A stretch of 64,000 nt of DNA from Rana temporaria. Its lineage: Eukaryota; Chordata; Amphibia; Anura; Ranidae. The stretch spans positions 197,625,044-197,689,043 of the forward strand of contig NC_053494.1 in the NCBI RefSeq assembly GCF_905171775.1, read 5' to 3'. Numbering within the stretch: the first letter of the stretch is position 1; every line of letters starts with the position of its first letter. Below are positions 52,497 to 63,793 of the stretch, one piece after another. A program made the position numbers and the translations under genes. Under the pieces are notes generated by a model that saw nothing but the letters and a program-made list of their open reading frames with translations, made no database searches and was not told where the DNA came from.

Positions 52497-53530
52497 AACT
52501 CATTAGAATCAGAATAAGTGCAGCTCTAAATGCAAAGTATCCCCTGAGGGATATAACGTGCATTCAATAAACAATATTATAAATAAAGTACAATACGCAA
52601 ATTTTCACAATGTGTTCTTATATAAATCAAACAATATGTTATATACGGTATTAAAATGCAATGTGTAGATATTGTCTATATAGTGTCCTTATGAAAATCA
52701 AGCGATTGTGAAAAAATCGTGCCAATCCATTATATGCATAGTGAATAAACGATCGCTCTACAATTATCCACCCGTATATGTGTTTCTCAAACACCTAGTG
52801 CTCCCTCCACCAGTTGTGCCCTTGCCTTTTAGGCTTTTTAAATGTACCTTTATAAATGATTAGTCCTTTGAAATGCTTCCCATAGTATTCCTTCTCCTTA
52901 TAAGCTGCCCGTAAACTCCAGTCACATCGGTCAAAGGGTTAAACCTTCTTGCTGTTTCTCGTGAACTCCAATCACATCGACCACATGCAAAGCAATCAGA
53001 TCTGGCAATAGTGCTTTATAAAAAAAAATTTTTTTATAAAAAGGTCATAACAATTGTGCACTCACATTTTAAAACTTAAAACAAACCTGTGTGTATTATA
53101 CTTGTATCACTAGTGCCAAGACGAATATGTCACCTCTCAACAGGCTCTGCAACCCCGGCCGTCAGTACTCTTTGCATCTTTTACATTCTGAGTGTACTTT
53201 AAAAATGATAAAGCACTATTGCCAGATCGGATTGTTTTTCATGTGGTCGATTTGATTGAAGTCCACGAGCAGCAGCAAGGAAGTTTAACCCTTTGATTGA
53301 CCGATGTGACTGGAGTTTACGGGCAGCTTATAAGGAGAAGGAATACTATGAGAAGCATTTCAAAGGATTCATTATTTCTAAAGACATCAATATCTTCTGC
53401 GTTGATTTATTGTTTAACCGGGTGGAATTATCATCTTTATGGACTACTTTTTATTTTAATATTTTTATGATCACCGATGATTATTGCCCATTCACTTGGT
53501 GTGGTCTAATCATATGGACACTTTTTGGTA
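52497..53530. repeat. Long imperfect inverted repeat, probable MITE
   Basis: Left arm 52847-52985 ('cccatagtattccttctcct', 'ccgtaaactccagtcacatc') and right arm 53222-53378 ('gatgtgactggagtttacgg', 'aggagaaggaatactatgag') are inverted over about 130 bp around a 230-bp centre. A 108-codon plus frame starting at 53293 lies on the right arm and is a by-product. 52497-52846 is unassigned. Confidence 0.6.
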
Positions 53531-53534
53531 TTAA

Positions 53535-54516
53535 CCACTTAAGGACCGCCGCATGTACATATACGTCAGCAGAATGGCACAGGCAGGCACATGCACGTAT
53601 ATATACGTGCCCTGCTTGACGTGGGTCGGGGGTCCGATCGGGACCCCCCCCGTACATGCGGCGGTCCCCGTGGCTTCAGGAGCGATCCGGGACGACGGCG
53701 CGGCTATTCGTTTATAGCCGCTCCGTCGCGATCGCTCCCCGGAGCTGAAGAACGGGGAGAGCCGTGTGTAAACACGGCTTCCCTGTGCTTCACTGTGTCG
53801 GCGCATCGATCGCGTCATTCCCTTTATAGGGAAGACACGATCAATGACGTCATTCCTACAGCCACACCCCCCTACACTAGTAAACACACACAAAGTAAAC
53901 CCTAACTCCTACAGCGCCCCCTGTGGTTAACTCCCAAACTGCAAACTGTAATTTTCACAATAAAGAATGCAATTTAAATGCATTTTTTGCTGTGAAAATG
54001 ACAATTGTCCCAAAAATGTGTCAAAATTGTCCGAAGTGTCCGCCATAATGTCGCAGTCACGAAAAAAATCGCTGATTGCCGCCATTAGTAGTAAAAAAAA
54101 AAAAAAAATGCAAAAAAACTATCCCCTATTTTGTAAACACTATAAATTTTGCGCAAACCAACCGATAAACGATTATTGCGATTTTTTTTACCAAAAATAG
54201 GTAGAAGAATACGTATCGGCCTAATCTGAGGAAAAAAAAATGTTATATATGTTTTTGGGGGATATTTATTATAGCAAAAAATATAGCATTTTTTTCAAAC
54301 TTGTCGCTCTATTTTTGTTTATAGCGCAAAAAATAAAAACCGCAGAGGTGATCAAATACCACCAAAAGAAAGCTCTATTTGTGGGGAAAAAAAGACGCCA
54401 ATTTTGTTTGGGAGCCACGTCGCACGACCGTGCAATTGTCTGTTAAAGCGACACAGTCCCGAACTGTAAAAACCCCTTGGGTCTTTAGGCAGCATTTTGG
54501 TCCGGGGCTTAAGTGG
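53535..54516 (-). mobile_element. Full-length 1-kb TTAA repeat
   Basis: TTAA at 53531-53534 and 54517-54520. Termini CCACTTAAGGACC and GGTCCGGGGCTTAAGTGG. Very close to 12329-13326, including 'cctttatagggaagacacga' and the same GC-rich end, so these two are the same recent subfamily. Confidence 0.88.
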
Positions 54517-54792
54517 TTAAGTTGCACTTGCAATCATATTTGAGCATAATTTATTATTTGCTATTTATCCTATCAATATCTAAGTATATTGTCATAATTT
54601 ACATGGTTTAAGCGCTACACTTTGTTTTCCATACAGGTTCTCCCAGCAGGCCAAGAGATTTAAAAAAACGCCCATTGGCTGGGATACCTATATACGCATA
54701 ATCTGACCTTGCATTGCCCATCTCATATCTAATGCCACCAGGTACCCAGCCACCTAGTGACAAAAGAGAGAAATGCAGCAATTCCAGACTCA

Positions 54793-55265
54793 TGCCGCCT
54801 ACACACGGTCGGAATTTCTGACAACAAATGTTCGATGGGAGCTTGTTGTCAGAAAGTCCAACCATGTGTAGGCTCCATCGAAAATTTTAGAGCTGGTTCT
54901 CAAATTTCCAGATAAGTAAAATCTGTTCTCGTAAATTCCAATCGCACAAAATTCCACGCATGCTCTGAATCAAGTACGAGACGGAAGCGCTCAGTCTGGT
55001 TAAACTAGCGTTTGTAATGGAGATAGCACGTTTGTCGCGCTGTAACGGGCTGAAAAGCACGAGTCGTCTTTTACCAAACCTACTAACATGACTGGTATTG
55101 AACTTCCCTTTAATAGTGCCGTCATACGTGTTGTAGGTGACCGCATTCTCGGTGATCGGAATTTCCGACAACATTTGTGTGACCGTGTGTATGCAAGACG
55201 AGTTTGAGCCAACATCCGTCGGAAAAAAATCCACGGTTTTGTTGTCGAAATTTTGTACGCGCCAT
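54793..55265. mobile_element. CCTACACACGGTCGG MITE, right end degraded
   Basis: Left 'tgccgcctacacacggtcgg' then 'aatttctgacaacaaatg'. An inverted sub-copy 'gcttgttgtcagaaagtcc' follows at 54841. The right part 'gaccgtgtgtatgcaagacg' and 'tttgttgtcgaaattttgta' pairs with the left. The exact right end is unclear. Confidence 0.55.
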
Positions 55266-55289
55266 TAGAGTGAAATCAATTGATCCTCA

Positions 55290-55375
55290 ACGCTTAGCCA
55301 AAGTAACTATACCTGGCAGGTAAATTTAGTAGCAACCCTGCCTAAACACCAGGGTGCTACATAAATGAGCCCTTA
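55290..55375. other. Possible LTR remnant
   Basis: 'gtaactatacctggcaggta' and 'accctgcctaaacaccaggg' then tgctaca. A short segment only; the classification is weak. Confidence 0.25.
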
Positions 55376-55468
55376 CATTGATTGGTGACATATATATTTA
55401 TCAGATTAGAAAAAAAAAAAACCTTTACGGTAACATGAGGACGGAGAGAGAAAGTTCACTTTACTTAA

Positions 55469-56036
55469 AGCGGAGGTTCACCCTCAAAATTAACTTTTTA
55501 CCTGTCCAGCCTTAATAAAGGCTCGTAGCGTTGTCATTTTTTTTTAAATGTGCAAATTTACCTGTCTTCAGCCTCACTTCCGGGTCTTCTTCCTTGCGGG
55601 GAGTGGGCATGTCGCTCCTTTTCCCCGACGGTGAGCTCTGCGCAATGTCTCCTGGGAGTGAGTGTTGATCCTCCCAGGAGACGATTGACGTGCGGGTAAA
55701 GCACGTCATCGCCTTCCGAAAATATCCGACGGGGACTCGGCTCTTTACGGCGCTATACAGCGCCTGCCGTGTAGAGCTGACTGCGCAGGCGCCGTAAAGT
55801 GCCAAGTCCCCCTCGGATATTTTCGGAAGGCGACGACACGATTTACCCGCACGTCAATCGTCTCCCGCCTCATCTTAGGAACGCCTACTCCCCGGGGGAG
55901 CGAGAACCCGGAAGCCGGGTGAATAGAACGCAAAAAACGTAAGTACAGCTGAAAAAAAAAAAAATCCAGCATACTGTTGATGTCAGCAGTATGCTGGATG
56001 TAACTGTATATCGATGTTTTAGGGTGAACCCCCGCT
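55469..56036. mobile_element. Palindromic TTAA element
   Basis: TTAA at 55465-55468 and 56037-56040. Termini AGCGGAGGTTCACCCT and AGGGTGAACCCCCGCT. The arms are inverted around 'ctgactgcgcaggcgccgta': 'gatattttcggaaggcgacg' on the right matches 'cgccttccgaaaatatcc' on the left. A distinct subfamily from 36479-36973. Confidence 0.88.
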
Positions 56037-56040
56037 TTAA

Positions 56041-56454
56041 ATTGAGATTTATTGTGACACCATGCCAACAATGTTAGTGCTCATTCACACTAGTGGTTAG
56101 GGTGGCTGTAAAACCCTGTAGTCGAGCCACATATTTACCACCCCCAACTGCCACCCTTTTAGCTGCATAGGCAGTAGCTGGGAGGTGTACACATGCTGTG
56201 GTCTTGATGATTTTTGGTCATGGCAGGAACCTTTGGCAGGTGCTACCACCCACTGAACACAACCCATTCAAGTGAATAGGGCTGCTCTGCAATGCACACA
56301 GTTGTGGTGCACTAGTGTGGGGTTCAAGGAGATAAAGCAGGCGGGGAAGAGGTGATACAACCCCTTCTCATCACCTGTCTAATGTTCTCTAAAGAGCAAT
56401 CTAAATGTTGATTGCTCTTCAGAGGGCAAAACTAGTGTGAATGAGCCAAAAGGG
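56041..56454. other. Intergenic stretch, nothing recognised
   Basis: 'gctcattcacactagtggtt' at 56079 and 'actagtgtgaatgagcc' at 56431 are inverted, so 56079-56448 may be another MITE of about 370 bp without clear duplication. Confidence 0.45.
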
Positions 56455-56859
56455 TTAACCACTTCCATACCAGGCACTTACGCAGCTTCCCGCCCAAGCC
56501 AATTTTCAGCTTTCAGCACTGTCGCACTTTGAATGGAAATTGCGCGGTCATGCTACACTGTACCCAAACAAAATTGGCGTCCTATTTTCCCCACAAATAG
56601 AGCTTTCTTTTGGTGGTATTTGATCACCTCTTCGATTTTTTTTTGCGCAACAACTAAAAAAAGGCTGAAAATGTGGAAAAAAAATTACGTATTTTTTTCT
56701 GTTAATTTTTTTGTAAATAAGTTTTCTCTTTCAATTACGGGCACTGATATGGCGGCACTAATGGGCAACGATGAGATGGCACAGATGGACATCGATGAGG
56801 TAGTACTGACGGGCACAGATGAGGTCGCACTGATTGGCGGCGCTGGTATGCGACACTGA

Positions 56860-56965
56860 TGGGCACTCATAGGCGGCACTGATGGGCACACATAGGTGGC
56901 ACTGATGGGCACACATAGGCGGCACTGATGGGCACACATAGGCGGCACTGATGGGCACACATAGC
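56860..56965. repeat. Minisatellite, 24-bp unit (ggcactgatgggcacacata)
   Basis: Four clean units plus diverged ones upstream from 56745 (gatatggcggcactaatgg, cagatggacatcgatg). Confidence 0.9.
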
Positions 56966-56969
56966 CTGC

Positions 56970-57475
56970 AAAAAAAAAAAAAAGAAGTCTAAAAAAAAAG
57001 CATTAAAAAAAAAGAAAAAAGATGCCAATCAGTGCCCACAAATGGGCACTGACTGGCAACCTGGAAAAATCAGTGCTGCCCCACAGTGTCCATCAGTGCC
57101 ACCCCAGTGTCCATCAGTGCCACCCCACAGTGTCCATCAGTGCCACCCCACAGTGCCCATCCATGCCCAGTGCCCACCTATCAGTGCCCATCTGTGCCAC
57201 CCATAAGTATCCATCAGTGCCACCCATAAGTGCCGCCCATGAGTGCCCATCTTATGGGTGGCACAGATGGGCACTGATAGGTGGGCACTGGGCATGGATG
57301 GGCACTGTGGGGTGGCACTGATGGACACTGTGGGGTGGCACTGATGGACACTGTGGGGCAGCACTGATTTTTCCAGGTTGCCAGTCAGTGCCCATTTGTG
57401 GGCACTGATTGGCATCTTTTTTCTTTTTTTTTAATGCTTTTTTTTTAGACTTCTTTTTTTTTTTTTTTTTCAGGC
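56970..57475. repeat. Near-perfect inverted repeat with arms of about 230 bp
   Basis: The left arm (A-rich 'aagaagtctaaaaaaaaagc', 'gatgccaatcagtgcccaca', 'ggaaaaatcagtgctgcccc', 'cccatccatgcccagtgccc') is repeated in reverse complement in the right arm, ending 'gctttttttttagacttctt'. The loop is about 30-45 bp (57215-57255). The arms consist of 'gtgtccatcagtgccacccc' tandem units. Confidence 0.95.
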
Positions 57476-57564
57476 TTTTTTTTTTTTTTTTTGAACGTCC
57501 TGTCAGGATTTCATAACCACTTCCCGGACGTAAATCGGCTATAGGCCGGGCAGGAAGTGGTTAA

Positions 57565-58006
57565 AGATGGAGCTAGCAGAGACAGGAAAGGGACAGAACA
57601 CACAGACCTCGTGGATTCTTTTCTCCCTATCACAGAAGTCTCTGTAATAAACATGATTTTTGCTGATCAACGTATGAGGTCTGTGTGTTCTGTCTTCTGA
57701 TGCTGAGGATCTAACAGCCTGCTAATTACAACATAAATAACTTGTAAGAGTGTGGTTTCCTCTTGTCCTGTCTCCCTATGGAGAACCCCGCCGCCTGCAC
57801 TAAACCACAAGCCTATCACTGTCCAGGCTGCTGCACAACTCGCTTCTCCCCTCCATGAAATATACAATAAAAAAAGACTCACATGAGAGATAGAAAGCTG
57901 AGGAGTTTGGCGTCTTCTTCTGGAGCTGCCTGAAGCCAAAACAAGGCGGTGTCCTGACAAAATAGTCTACGTGACAGAAAATCAAGCCACGTCACTTCTG
58001 CTTTCT
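57565..58006. other. Intergenic stretch, no gene called
   Basis: Contains 'ctgtaataaacatgattttt' and a possible inverted pair 'cacacagacctcgtgg' with 'catgaggtctgtgtgttc'-like sequence (57599 and 57672). The 97-codon minus frame has no recognised domain. Confidence 0.4.
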
Positions 58007-58010
58007 TTAA

Positions 58011-59672
58011 CCACTTCATTACTGGGCACTTAAACCCCCTTCCTGCCCAGACCAATTTTCAGCTTTCAGCGCTGACGCATTTTAAATGACAATTGCGCGG
58101 TCATACAACACTGTACCCAAATTATTTTTTTAACGTTTTTTCCCCACAAATAGAGCTTTCTTTTGGTGGTATTTAATCATCTCTGCGAAAAAAACACAAT
58201 TAGCCGGATTCAGAAAGCACTTACGCCAACGTATCTTCTGATACGCCGCGTAAGTGCACTGATGCGCCGTCGTATCTATGCGCCTGATGCTTGAAATAAG
58301 ATACGCCTGAATTTTGGCTCCATCCGACCGACGTAAGTCTCCTACGCCGTCGTATCTTGGGCGCATATTTACGCTGGCCGCAAGGGGCGATTCCATTGAT
58401 TTATGCGTCGAATATGCAAATGACCAAGATACGCCGATTCACGAACGTACTTACGCCCGTCGCATGAGTATATGCCGTTTACGTAAGGCGTACGTCCGGC
58501 GTAAAGTTAAAACACCTATAGGGAGGCGCAACCCATGCAAAGGTATGGACGACGGAACAGCCGTCGTATTTTACGTCGTTTTATTTAAGTCGTACGCGAA
58601 TGGGGCTGGGCGTAGGTTACGTTCACGTCGTAGGCATTGAGCCGTCGTATCTTAGGGTGTAAATTCGACGTGCTTCTGAGCATGCGCGCGCATGTGTCGT
58701 TCCTTCGGCCCTTCATTTACATGGGGCCACGCTTCATTTTAATAGATCACACCCACTACCTTCCTACTTTGAATTAGGCGGGCATACGCCGGCCAATTTA
58801 CGTTACGCCGGCGCAAGTTTTGGAGCGAGTGCTTTGTGAATACTGTTCTTGCCTCACTGATTTACGTTGGTGTAGCGCATATGAGATGCGCTACGCCAGT
58901 CTAAAGATGCGCCACTCTACGTGAATCCGGGCCAATATGTTTTACTTTTTCTTATAATAATATCTCAATTTAAAAAAAAAATAAAAATGTTTTCCTCAGT
59001 TTAGGCCGATACGTATTCTTTTACATATTTTTGTTAAAAAAAATCGCAATAAGCGTATATTGATTGGTTTGCGCAAAAGTTAGAGCGCCTACAAAATAGG
59101 GAATAGATTTATGATTTATTTTTTACTAGTAATGGCGGCGATCTGCGATTTTTTTTGTCAGGCCTGCAATATTGCGGCGGACATATCGGACACTTTTGAC
59201 ACTATTTTGGGACCATTCACATTTATACAGCGATCAGTGCTATAAAAATGCACTGATTACTGTATATATGTGACTGGCAGGGAAGGGGTTAACACTAGGG
59301 GGTGAGGAAGGGGTTAAATGTATTCCCTGGGTGTGATTCTTACTGTAGGGGGAGGGGGGTGACTGGGGGAGGTGACCGATGCTGTGTCCCTATGTACAAG
59401 GGACACAGATCGGTCTCCTCTCTCCCTGACAGGCCGTGGAGCTCTGTGTTTACACACAGAGCTCCACGTCCCTGCTGTCACTGCCGATCGCGGGTACCTG
59501 GCGGACATCATGGCCGCCAGGCATGCGCATCGGCATCTCAGCGATGCGCCGGGCACAGTTTTTCCCCGCTGTGCGCCCGGGGAATGCAAATAAAAGGACG
59601 TCCAGGGATGTCCACCCGGCAGTTGAGAGCCGCGCTGTGGACGTCTTTCGTCTACAGCGCGGGTCTCAAGTG
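58011..59672 (+). mobile_element. 1-kb TTAA repeat with nested full-length MITE
   Basis: TTAA at 58007-58010 and 59673-59676. Left CCACTTCATTACTGGGC, right GCGGGTCTCAAGTGG. Interrupted at 58201-58933; without it the repeat is about 925 bp. It retains an empty 'aggggttaaatgtattccc' site at 59308-59326. Confidence 0.88.
58201..58933. mobile_element. Nested MITE with AAT duplication (gggccagattc family)
   Basis: Left TAGCCGGATTCAGAAAG, right CTACGTGAATCCGGGCC, flanked by AAT at 58198-58200 and 58934-58936. It has the full family interior. Confidence 0.85.
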
Positions 59673-59676
59673 GTTA

Positions 59677-60320
59677 AAACACCAGTAATTGCTGATTTGG
59701 AAGATTTGGTGTTTGGACACAACGAAAAAAAGTCCGGTACAGGCAGATTGAGCTGTTTTCACAGCACAGTGGCTAACAAGGACAAAGTTGTCACCGCCTC
59801 GGAGGCGGCCATTTTGTTGGCTAGTAGAGCAAAGTTGGCAACATTGTAAAAAAATGTATAGGCACTTTTTTGCATGTAGGCGGGGTCTTATTATAATTAG
59901 GGGCAGGGCATTTGTTTGTAGGCATGATGTAGCAGGGAAAGAATGTGGTACGCGATGCAGCGGAAAAATGGGTGTGGTTTAAGTGGGTTATTAGGCGTGT
60001 CTCTAAGGGGGTTTGGATAGAGTCTGAGATGAATGAGGGATGAAGGGAGAAAAAGGGAGGGAGAAAGAGATAGGGAGAGAGAGAAGGAAGGAAGGAAAGA
60101 AAGAGGGATGGAGGGAAAGCAGGCCTAGATCCTACACTACAATAGAAATCTGTGTATTCCAGAAAGTTCAACAATCAGCAGATAAAGATACTCCAAACAT
60201 CTGGTGTTAGCGATTCAATCATCCCGGCACCAATGTTGTTATGGTGTCAGGATGATTGAAGTACATAATTTATATTATTGCATTGTAATATAAAATGAAA
60301 TAATTCAACTCACCATAATG
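59677..60320. other. Intergenic stretch, no gene called
   Basis: 'ctcggaggcggccattttgt' and 'ttggctagtagagcaaagtt' look repeat-like. 60040-60118 is a GA-rich low-complexity tract. No exon was recognised. Confidence 0.4.
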
Positions 60321-60329
60321 CAGAGTTTG

Positions 60330-60795
60330 TCCTTACATCTGGTGCCCCCAGCAGAGCCCCTCCTTACATCTGGTGTCCTTGGCAGTGGAGCCCCTCCTTA
60401 CATCTGGTGTCCCTGGCAGCAGAGCCCCTCCTTACATCTGGTGTCCTTGGCAGTGGAGCCCCTCCCTATATCTGGTGTCCCCGGCAGTGGAGCTCCTCCT
60501 TACATCTGGTGCCCCCAGCAGAGCCCCTCCTTACATCTGGTGTCCTTGGCAGTGGAGCCCCTCCCTATATCTGGTGTCTCCGGCAGCAGAGCCCCTCCTT
60601 ACATCTGGTGTCCCCAGCATTGGAGCCTGAGTCCTTACATCAGTGTCCCCATTAGTGGAGCCCCTCCTTACATCAGTGTCCCGAGCAGCAGAGCCCCTCC
60701 TTACATCAGTGTCCACAGCAGCAGAGCTCAAGTCCTTATTAGTGTCCCCAGCAGCAGAGCCCCGCCTTACATCACTGTCCCCAGCAGCCAGCACA
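60330..60795. repeat. Minisatellite with cccctccttacatctggtgt core
   Basis: About 14 units of 27-34 bp. A left block has 'catctggtgtccttggcagt', a right block has 'catcagtgtccccagcagca'. The 2-bp difference (ctggtg / cagtg) separates the two blocks. Confidence 0.93.
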
Positions 60796-61166
60796 GCCCC
60801 TCCTTCCAATTCCGACAAGAGAATTGTCTACTTATACACTGAAGTGAGAAGCCGATTGGCTGTCCCTCCCCTCTCCACTGAATACACAGGGAAAACAGTC
60901 CTTGCGGCGGCCATCTTTTTGAAGCCCACTGCTGTTTTTGCCCAAAACAGTAAAGATTTATTGGGACAAAAGCAAAATCCTGGGATTTTAATCGGGATGA
61001 GAGTCCAAAAATCTGGACTGTTGGCAAGTATGGTATGTATCGGAGCGGAGTAACAATCTCCACTTGTAATATCGTGTACTGGACTATTCAGTTGCCGGTG
61101 TGGTGCCCAAACAGCAATTTGTGAAAATAAACAGCAATTCATCAAAATCTGCAATTCATGATTGTT
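60796..61166. other. Intergenic stretch, no gene called
   Basis: Ends in 'gtgaaaataaacagcaattc', a possible AATAAA context, without a recognised exon. Confidence 0.35.
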
Positions 61167-61170
61167 TTAA

Positions 61171-61685
61171 AGCGGGGGTTCACCCGTACATAACACTTTT
61201 TACCCTTAGCTTCATGCTCATTTTGTCTAGGGGAATCGGCTAGTTGTTTTAAAATATGAGCAGTACTTACCGTTTACGAGATGCATCCTCTCCGTCGCTT
61301 CCGGGTATGGGCTGTGGGACTGGGTGTTCCTTCTTGATTGACAGTCTTCCGAGAGGCTTCCGACGGTCGCATCCATCGCGTCACGATTTTCCGAAAGAAG
61401 CCGAACGTCGGTGCGCAGGCGCAGTATAGAGCCGCACCGACGTTCGGCTTCTTTCGGCTACTAGTGACGCGATGGATGCGACCGTCGGAAGCCTCTCGGA
61501 AGACTGTCAATCTGGAATGAACGCCCGCTCCCGAAGACCCATACCCGGAAGCGACGGAGAAGATGCATCTCGAAAACGGTAAGTACGGCTCATATTTTAA
61601 AACAACTAGCCGATACCCCTAGACAAAATGAGCATCCATCTAAGGGGATTGTTTGAAAAAATTGTTTTATGGGTGAACTCCCGCT
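61171..61685. mobile_element. Palindromic TTAA element
   Basis: TTAA at 61167-61170 and 61686-61689. Termini AGCGGGGGTTCACCCG and GGGTGAACTCCCGCT. The arms are inverted around 'ggcgcagtatagagccgcac'. Same subfamily as 36479-36973 and 46167-46669. Confidence 0.88.
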
Positions 61686-61921
61686 TTAAGAAAACGGAAG
61701 TGACGCGGGTTGCTCATTCTGCCGGGTTAGACATTTTGTCAGAACAGCGGCAGGGGAAGTGGGAGGGGTTGTAGCCCAGGCACAGCATGATTGGATAAGA
61801 CTGAGCAGGCGACAAACAGAATAATAAAAAATAAAAAAAGCCATATTTTCTCTAATATATGTCGTTTCCATATTATCAGCGCCGCCTAGTGGCTGTAATG
61901 CATTTTTCCTGTCCTGCTTAA

Positions 61922-62379
61922 AGCGGATGTGCCATGGGGAAAAAATATTAAAAGCCAGCAGCTACAAATACTGCAGCTGCTGACTTTTAATATTAGGACA
62001 CTTACCTGTCCTGGAGTCCAGCGCTGATCGCAGCAGAGCACGAGCGATCGCTCGTCTCTCTGCTGCTCCCCCCGCCATCCACGCTGAGGGAACCAGGAAG
62101 TGAAGCGCTGCGGCTTCACTGCCCGGTTCCCTACGGCGCATGCGCGAGTCGCGCTGCGCCCGCCTATTGGCTCACACACTGTGTGCTGGGAGCCGAGTGT
62201 TCCCAGCACACAACGGGGGACAGACGGGAAGTCAGAAAAACCCGTCTTTTGCCCGTAGCGTGTGGCCGGAAGTGGGTGCAAATACCTGTCTTTAGACAGG
62301 TATCTGCACCCCCCTCCCCCTGAAAGGTGTCAAATGTGACACCGGAGGGGGGGAGGGTTCCGATCAGCGGGACTTCACT
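61922..62379. mobile_element. TTAA-type element with altered right flank
   Basis: TTAA at 61918-61921, left AGCGGATGTGCCATGGGG. The right terminus GCGGGACTTCACTT is followed by TTAG rather than TTAA. It has the 'cagcagctacaaatactgca', 'ggttccctacggcgcatgcg', 'acctgtctttagacaggt' and 'gtcaaatgtgacaccggagg' blocks of the 44449-44923 family. Confidence 0.75.
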
Positions 62380-62518
62380 TTAGGGTGGAGAATGGTATTT
62401 ATGGGGGAAAAAATAAATAAAAATTGTGGCCACTAGGAAGTACATTTATTAGAGAAAATATGGTAGTTTTCATGCAAAGTGTGCAAGTGTTTATTTACAA
62501 CCGCACAAATGTTTTATA
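62380..62518. other. Short unassigned stretch
   Basis: No feature recognised. Confidence 0.3.
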
Positions 62519-63793
62519 TGTAGCAGGTACTTCTCCAGACTGATCTAATCTATTAGGGGACAGCGTGGGCTTTTTCACCCCCCCCCCCCTTTCTCTCAGA
62601 ACTGCTTGTTTGGAAACTCCCTATTGGAGGAGCCTGAGCCAATCATGAGACAGCAGCAAAGGACTGTGGGGGAGGAGATAAAAAGCCAGAGGAACTAGGC
62701 CAGAGCCTCTTTTTGCCTGCACCTCATCAGGAGAGCATCTTTACTCTATGTGTGTGGAATCGCTGCCTACCAAGGGACACACAACCTGCAACTCCAGCCC
62801 AGTGGAACAGACTGTCCATGCTAAAGAAGGACACCCTGTAACAGCTCAAGGACTGAATGCCACTGCGACACACCAGCATCTAAGTTCGAACGATCAGGGG
62901 AGGACCACTGACTGTACAGGATTTGGTGAGGGGGCTACCACATCCAAATATTGTCCACATAGCTCCTACATTGCCGGTGAAGATAATAAAACGCGAAACT
63001 TTGCCCCCAGGACATTACCACAGTTGCTCTTAAAGGGGACACACCACAGGTATTGATATCATTTCACTGGGTGTGTACTAGAAGCATCGTAGGCCGGCCT
63101 GGGGTTCCCCTTTAGCCACAGCACCCCACAATTTATTGGCAAGTCTATTTAATTTGTACATATTGTTACCTATTGCTTTTGTTGTTTGCATAGTGTTCCT
63201 GACTGTTTTCTTTAAACTGTTTCAACCAGGTCCTGCCCAGGGATGGACTGGCCACTGGGACTACAGGGAGTTTCCTGGTGGGCCGATGGCTCAGTGGACC
63301 GACGGCTCAGTGACAGCGCCCTGGGAGTTTCTCACTTCTGCCTAATCTTGTCCCATAAGGGGGGGGCACCAAACTGATTCTTTGCCCCAGGAGAAATAAT
63401 GTCTAGCTTCCCCACTGGTACTGCCTATAAGAGTACCAGCCGTTCTACTCTAATAAAGTAAAACGGCTAGTGAAGGGGGAGAGGGGGTGCGGGTGGCCGG
63501 GGGGGGGGGGGGGTGCGGGAGTTGTCCAGCCGCTGTGGGAGACCTGTCAAAGTTGGCCAGTCTGGATGAAGTCCAGGGCCAAATTTTTGTCCCAGTGCAG
63601 CCCTGATTAATGTTAACCTGAATTTGACTTTTCTTCAAGTAAACTACAAGAAGAACTGTGTTGTGTATTCCTGTTGAGTTATTCCATTAATCACATTGCT
63701 AGGTGTGCCAGAGGGGCTGGGACAGTTCATTGGGGTTGAAAGGCAGAGTAACGGACTGAACAAACAAAGCAGCTCCCTCGGGGGTTTGCTACA
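62519..63793 (+). mobile_element. Probable solo LTR
   Basis: Starts TGTAGCAGG and ends TTTGCTACA, so TGTAGCA..TGCTACA forms a 7-bp inverted repeat with TG..CA ends. The flanks are TATA at 62515-62518 and 63794-63797, low complexity and so weak as a duplication. Promoter-like gaggagataaaaagcc at 62672-62687 and a polyadenylation-type ctctaataaagtaaaac at 63449-63465 are in the expected order. There is no primer-binding site or internal region. The short open frames at 62748 and 63136 match nothing I know. Alternative: an unrelated repeat with chance ends. Confidence 0.5.

Larger units (their letters stand above)
56459..57560 (+). mobile_element. 1-kb TTAA repeat derivative with minisatellite and giant palindrome
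   Basis: TTAA at 56455-56458 then CCACTTCCATACCAGGC. Family blocks run to about 56700, after which the body is replaced by the array 56860-56965 and the inverted repeat 56970-57475. The end GGGCAGGAAGTGG plus TTAA is at 57561-57564. Confidence 0.65.

Noticed and set aside
53293..53619. 108-codon plus frame starting MIDRCDWSLRAAYKEKEYY
   Set aside because: It lies on one arm of a long inverted repeat and runs into the 1-kb TTAA repeat, so it is not taken as a gene.
57667..57960. 97-codon minus frame with Arg-rich N-terminus
   Set aside because: No recognised domain, no splice-site support; chance frame.
62748..63345. Two small open frames considered as genes
   Set aside because: No homology recognised, and both lie within the probable LTR at 62519-63793.
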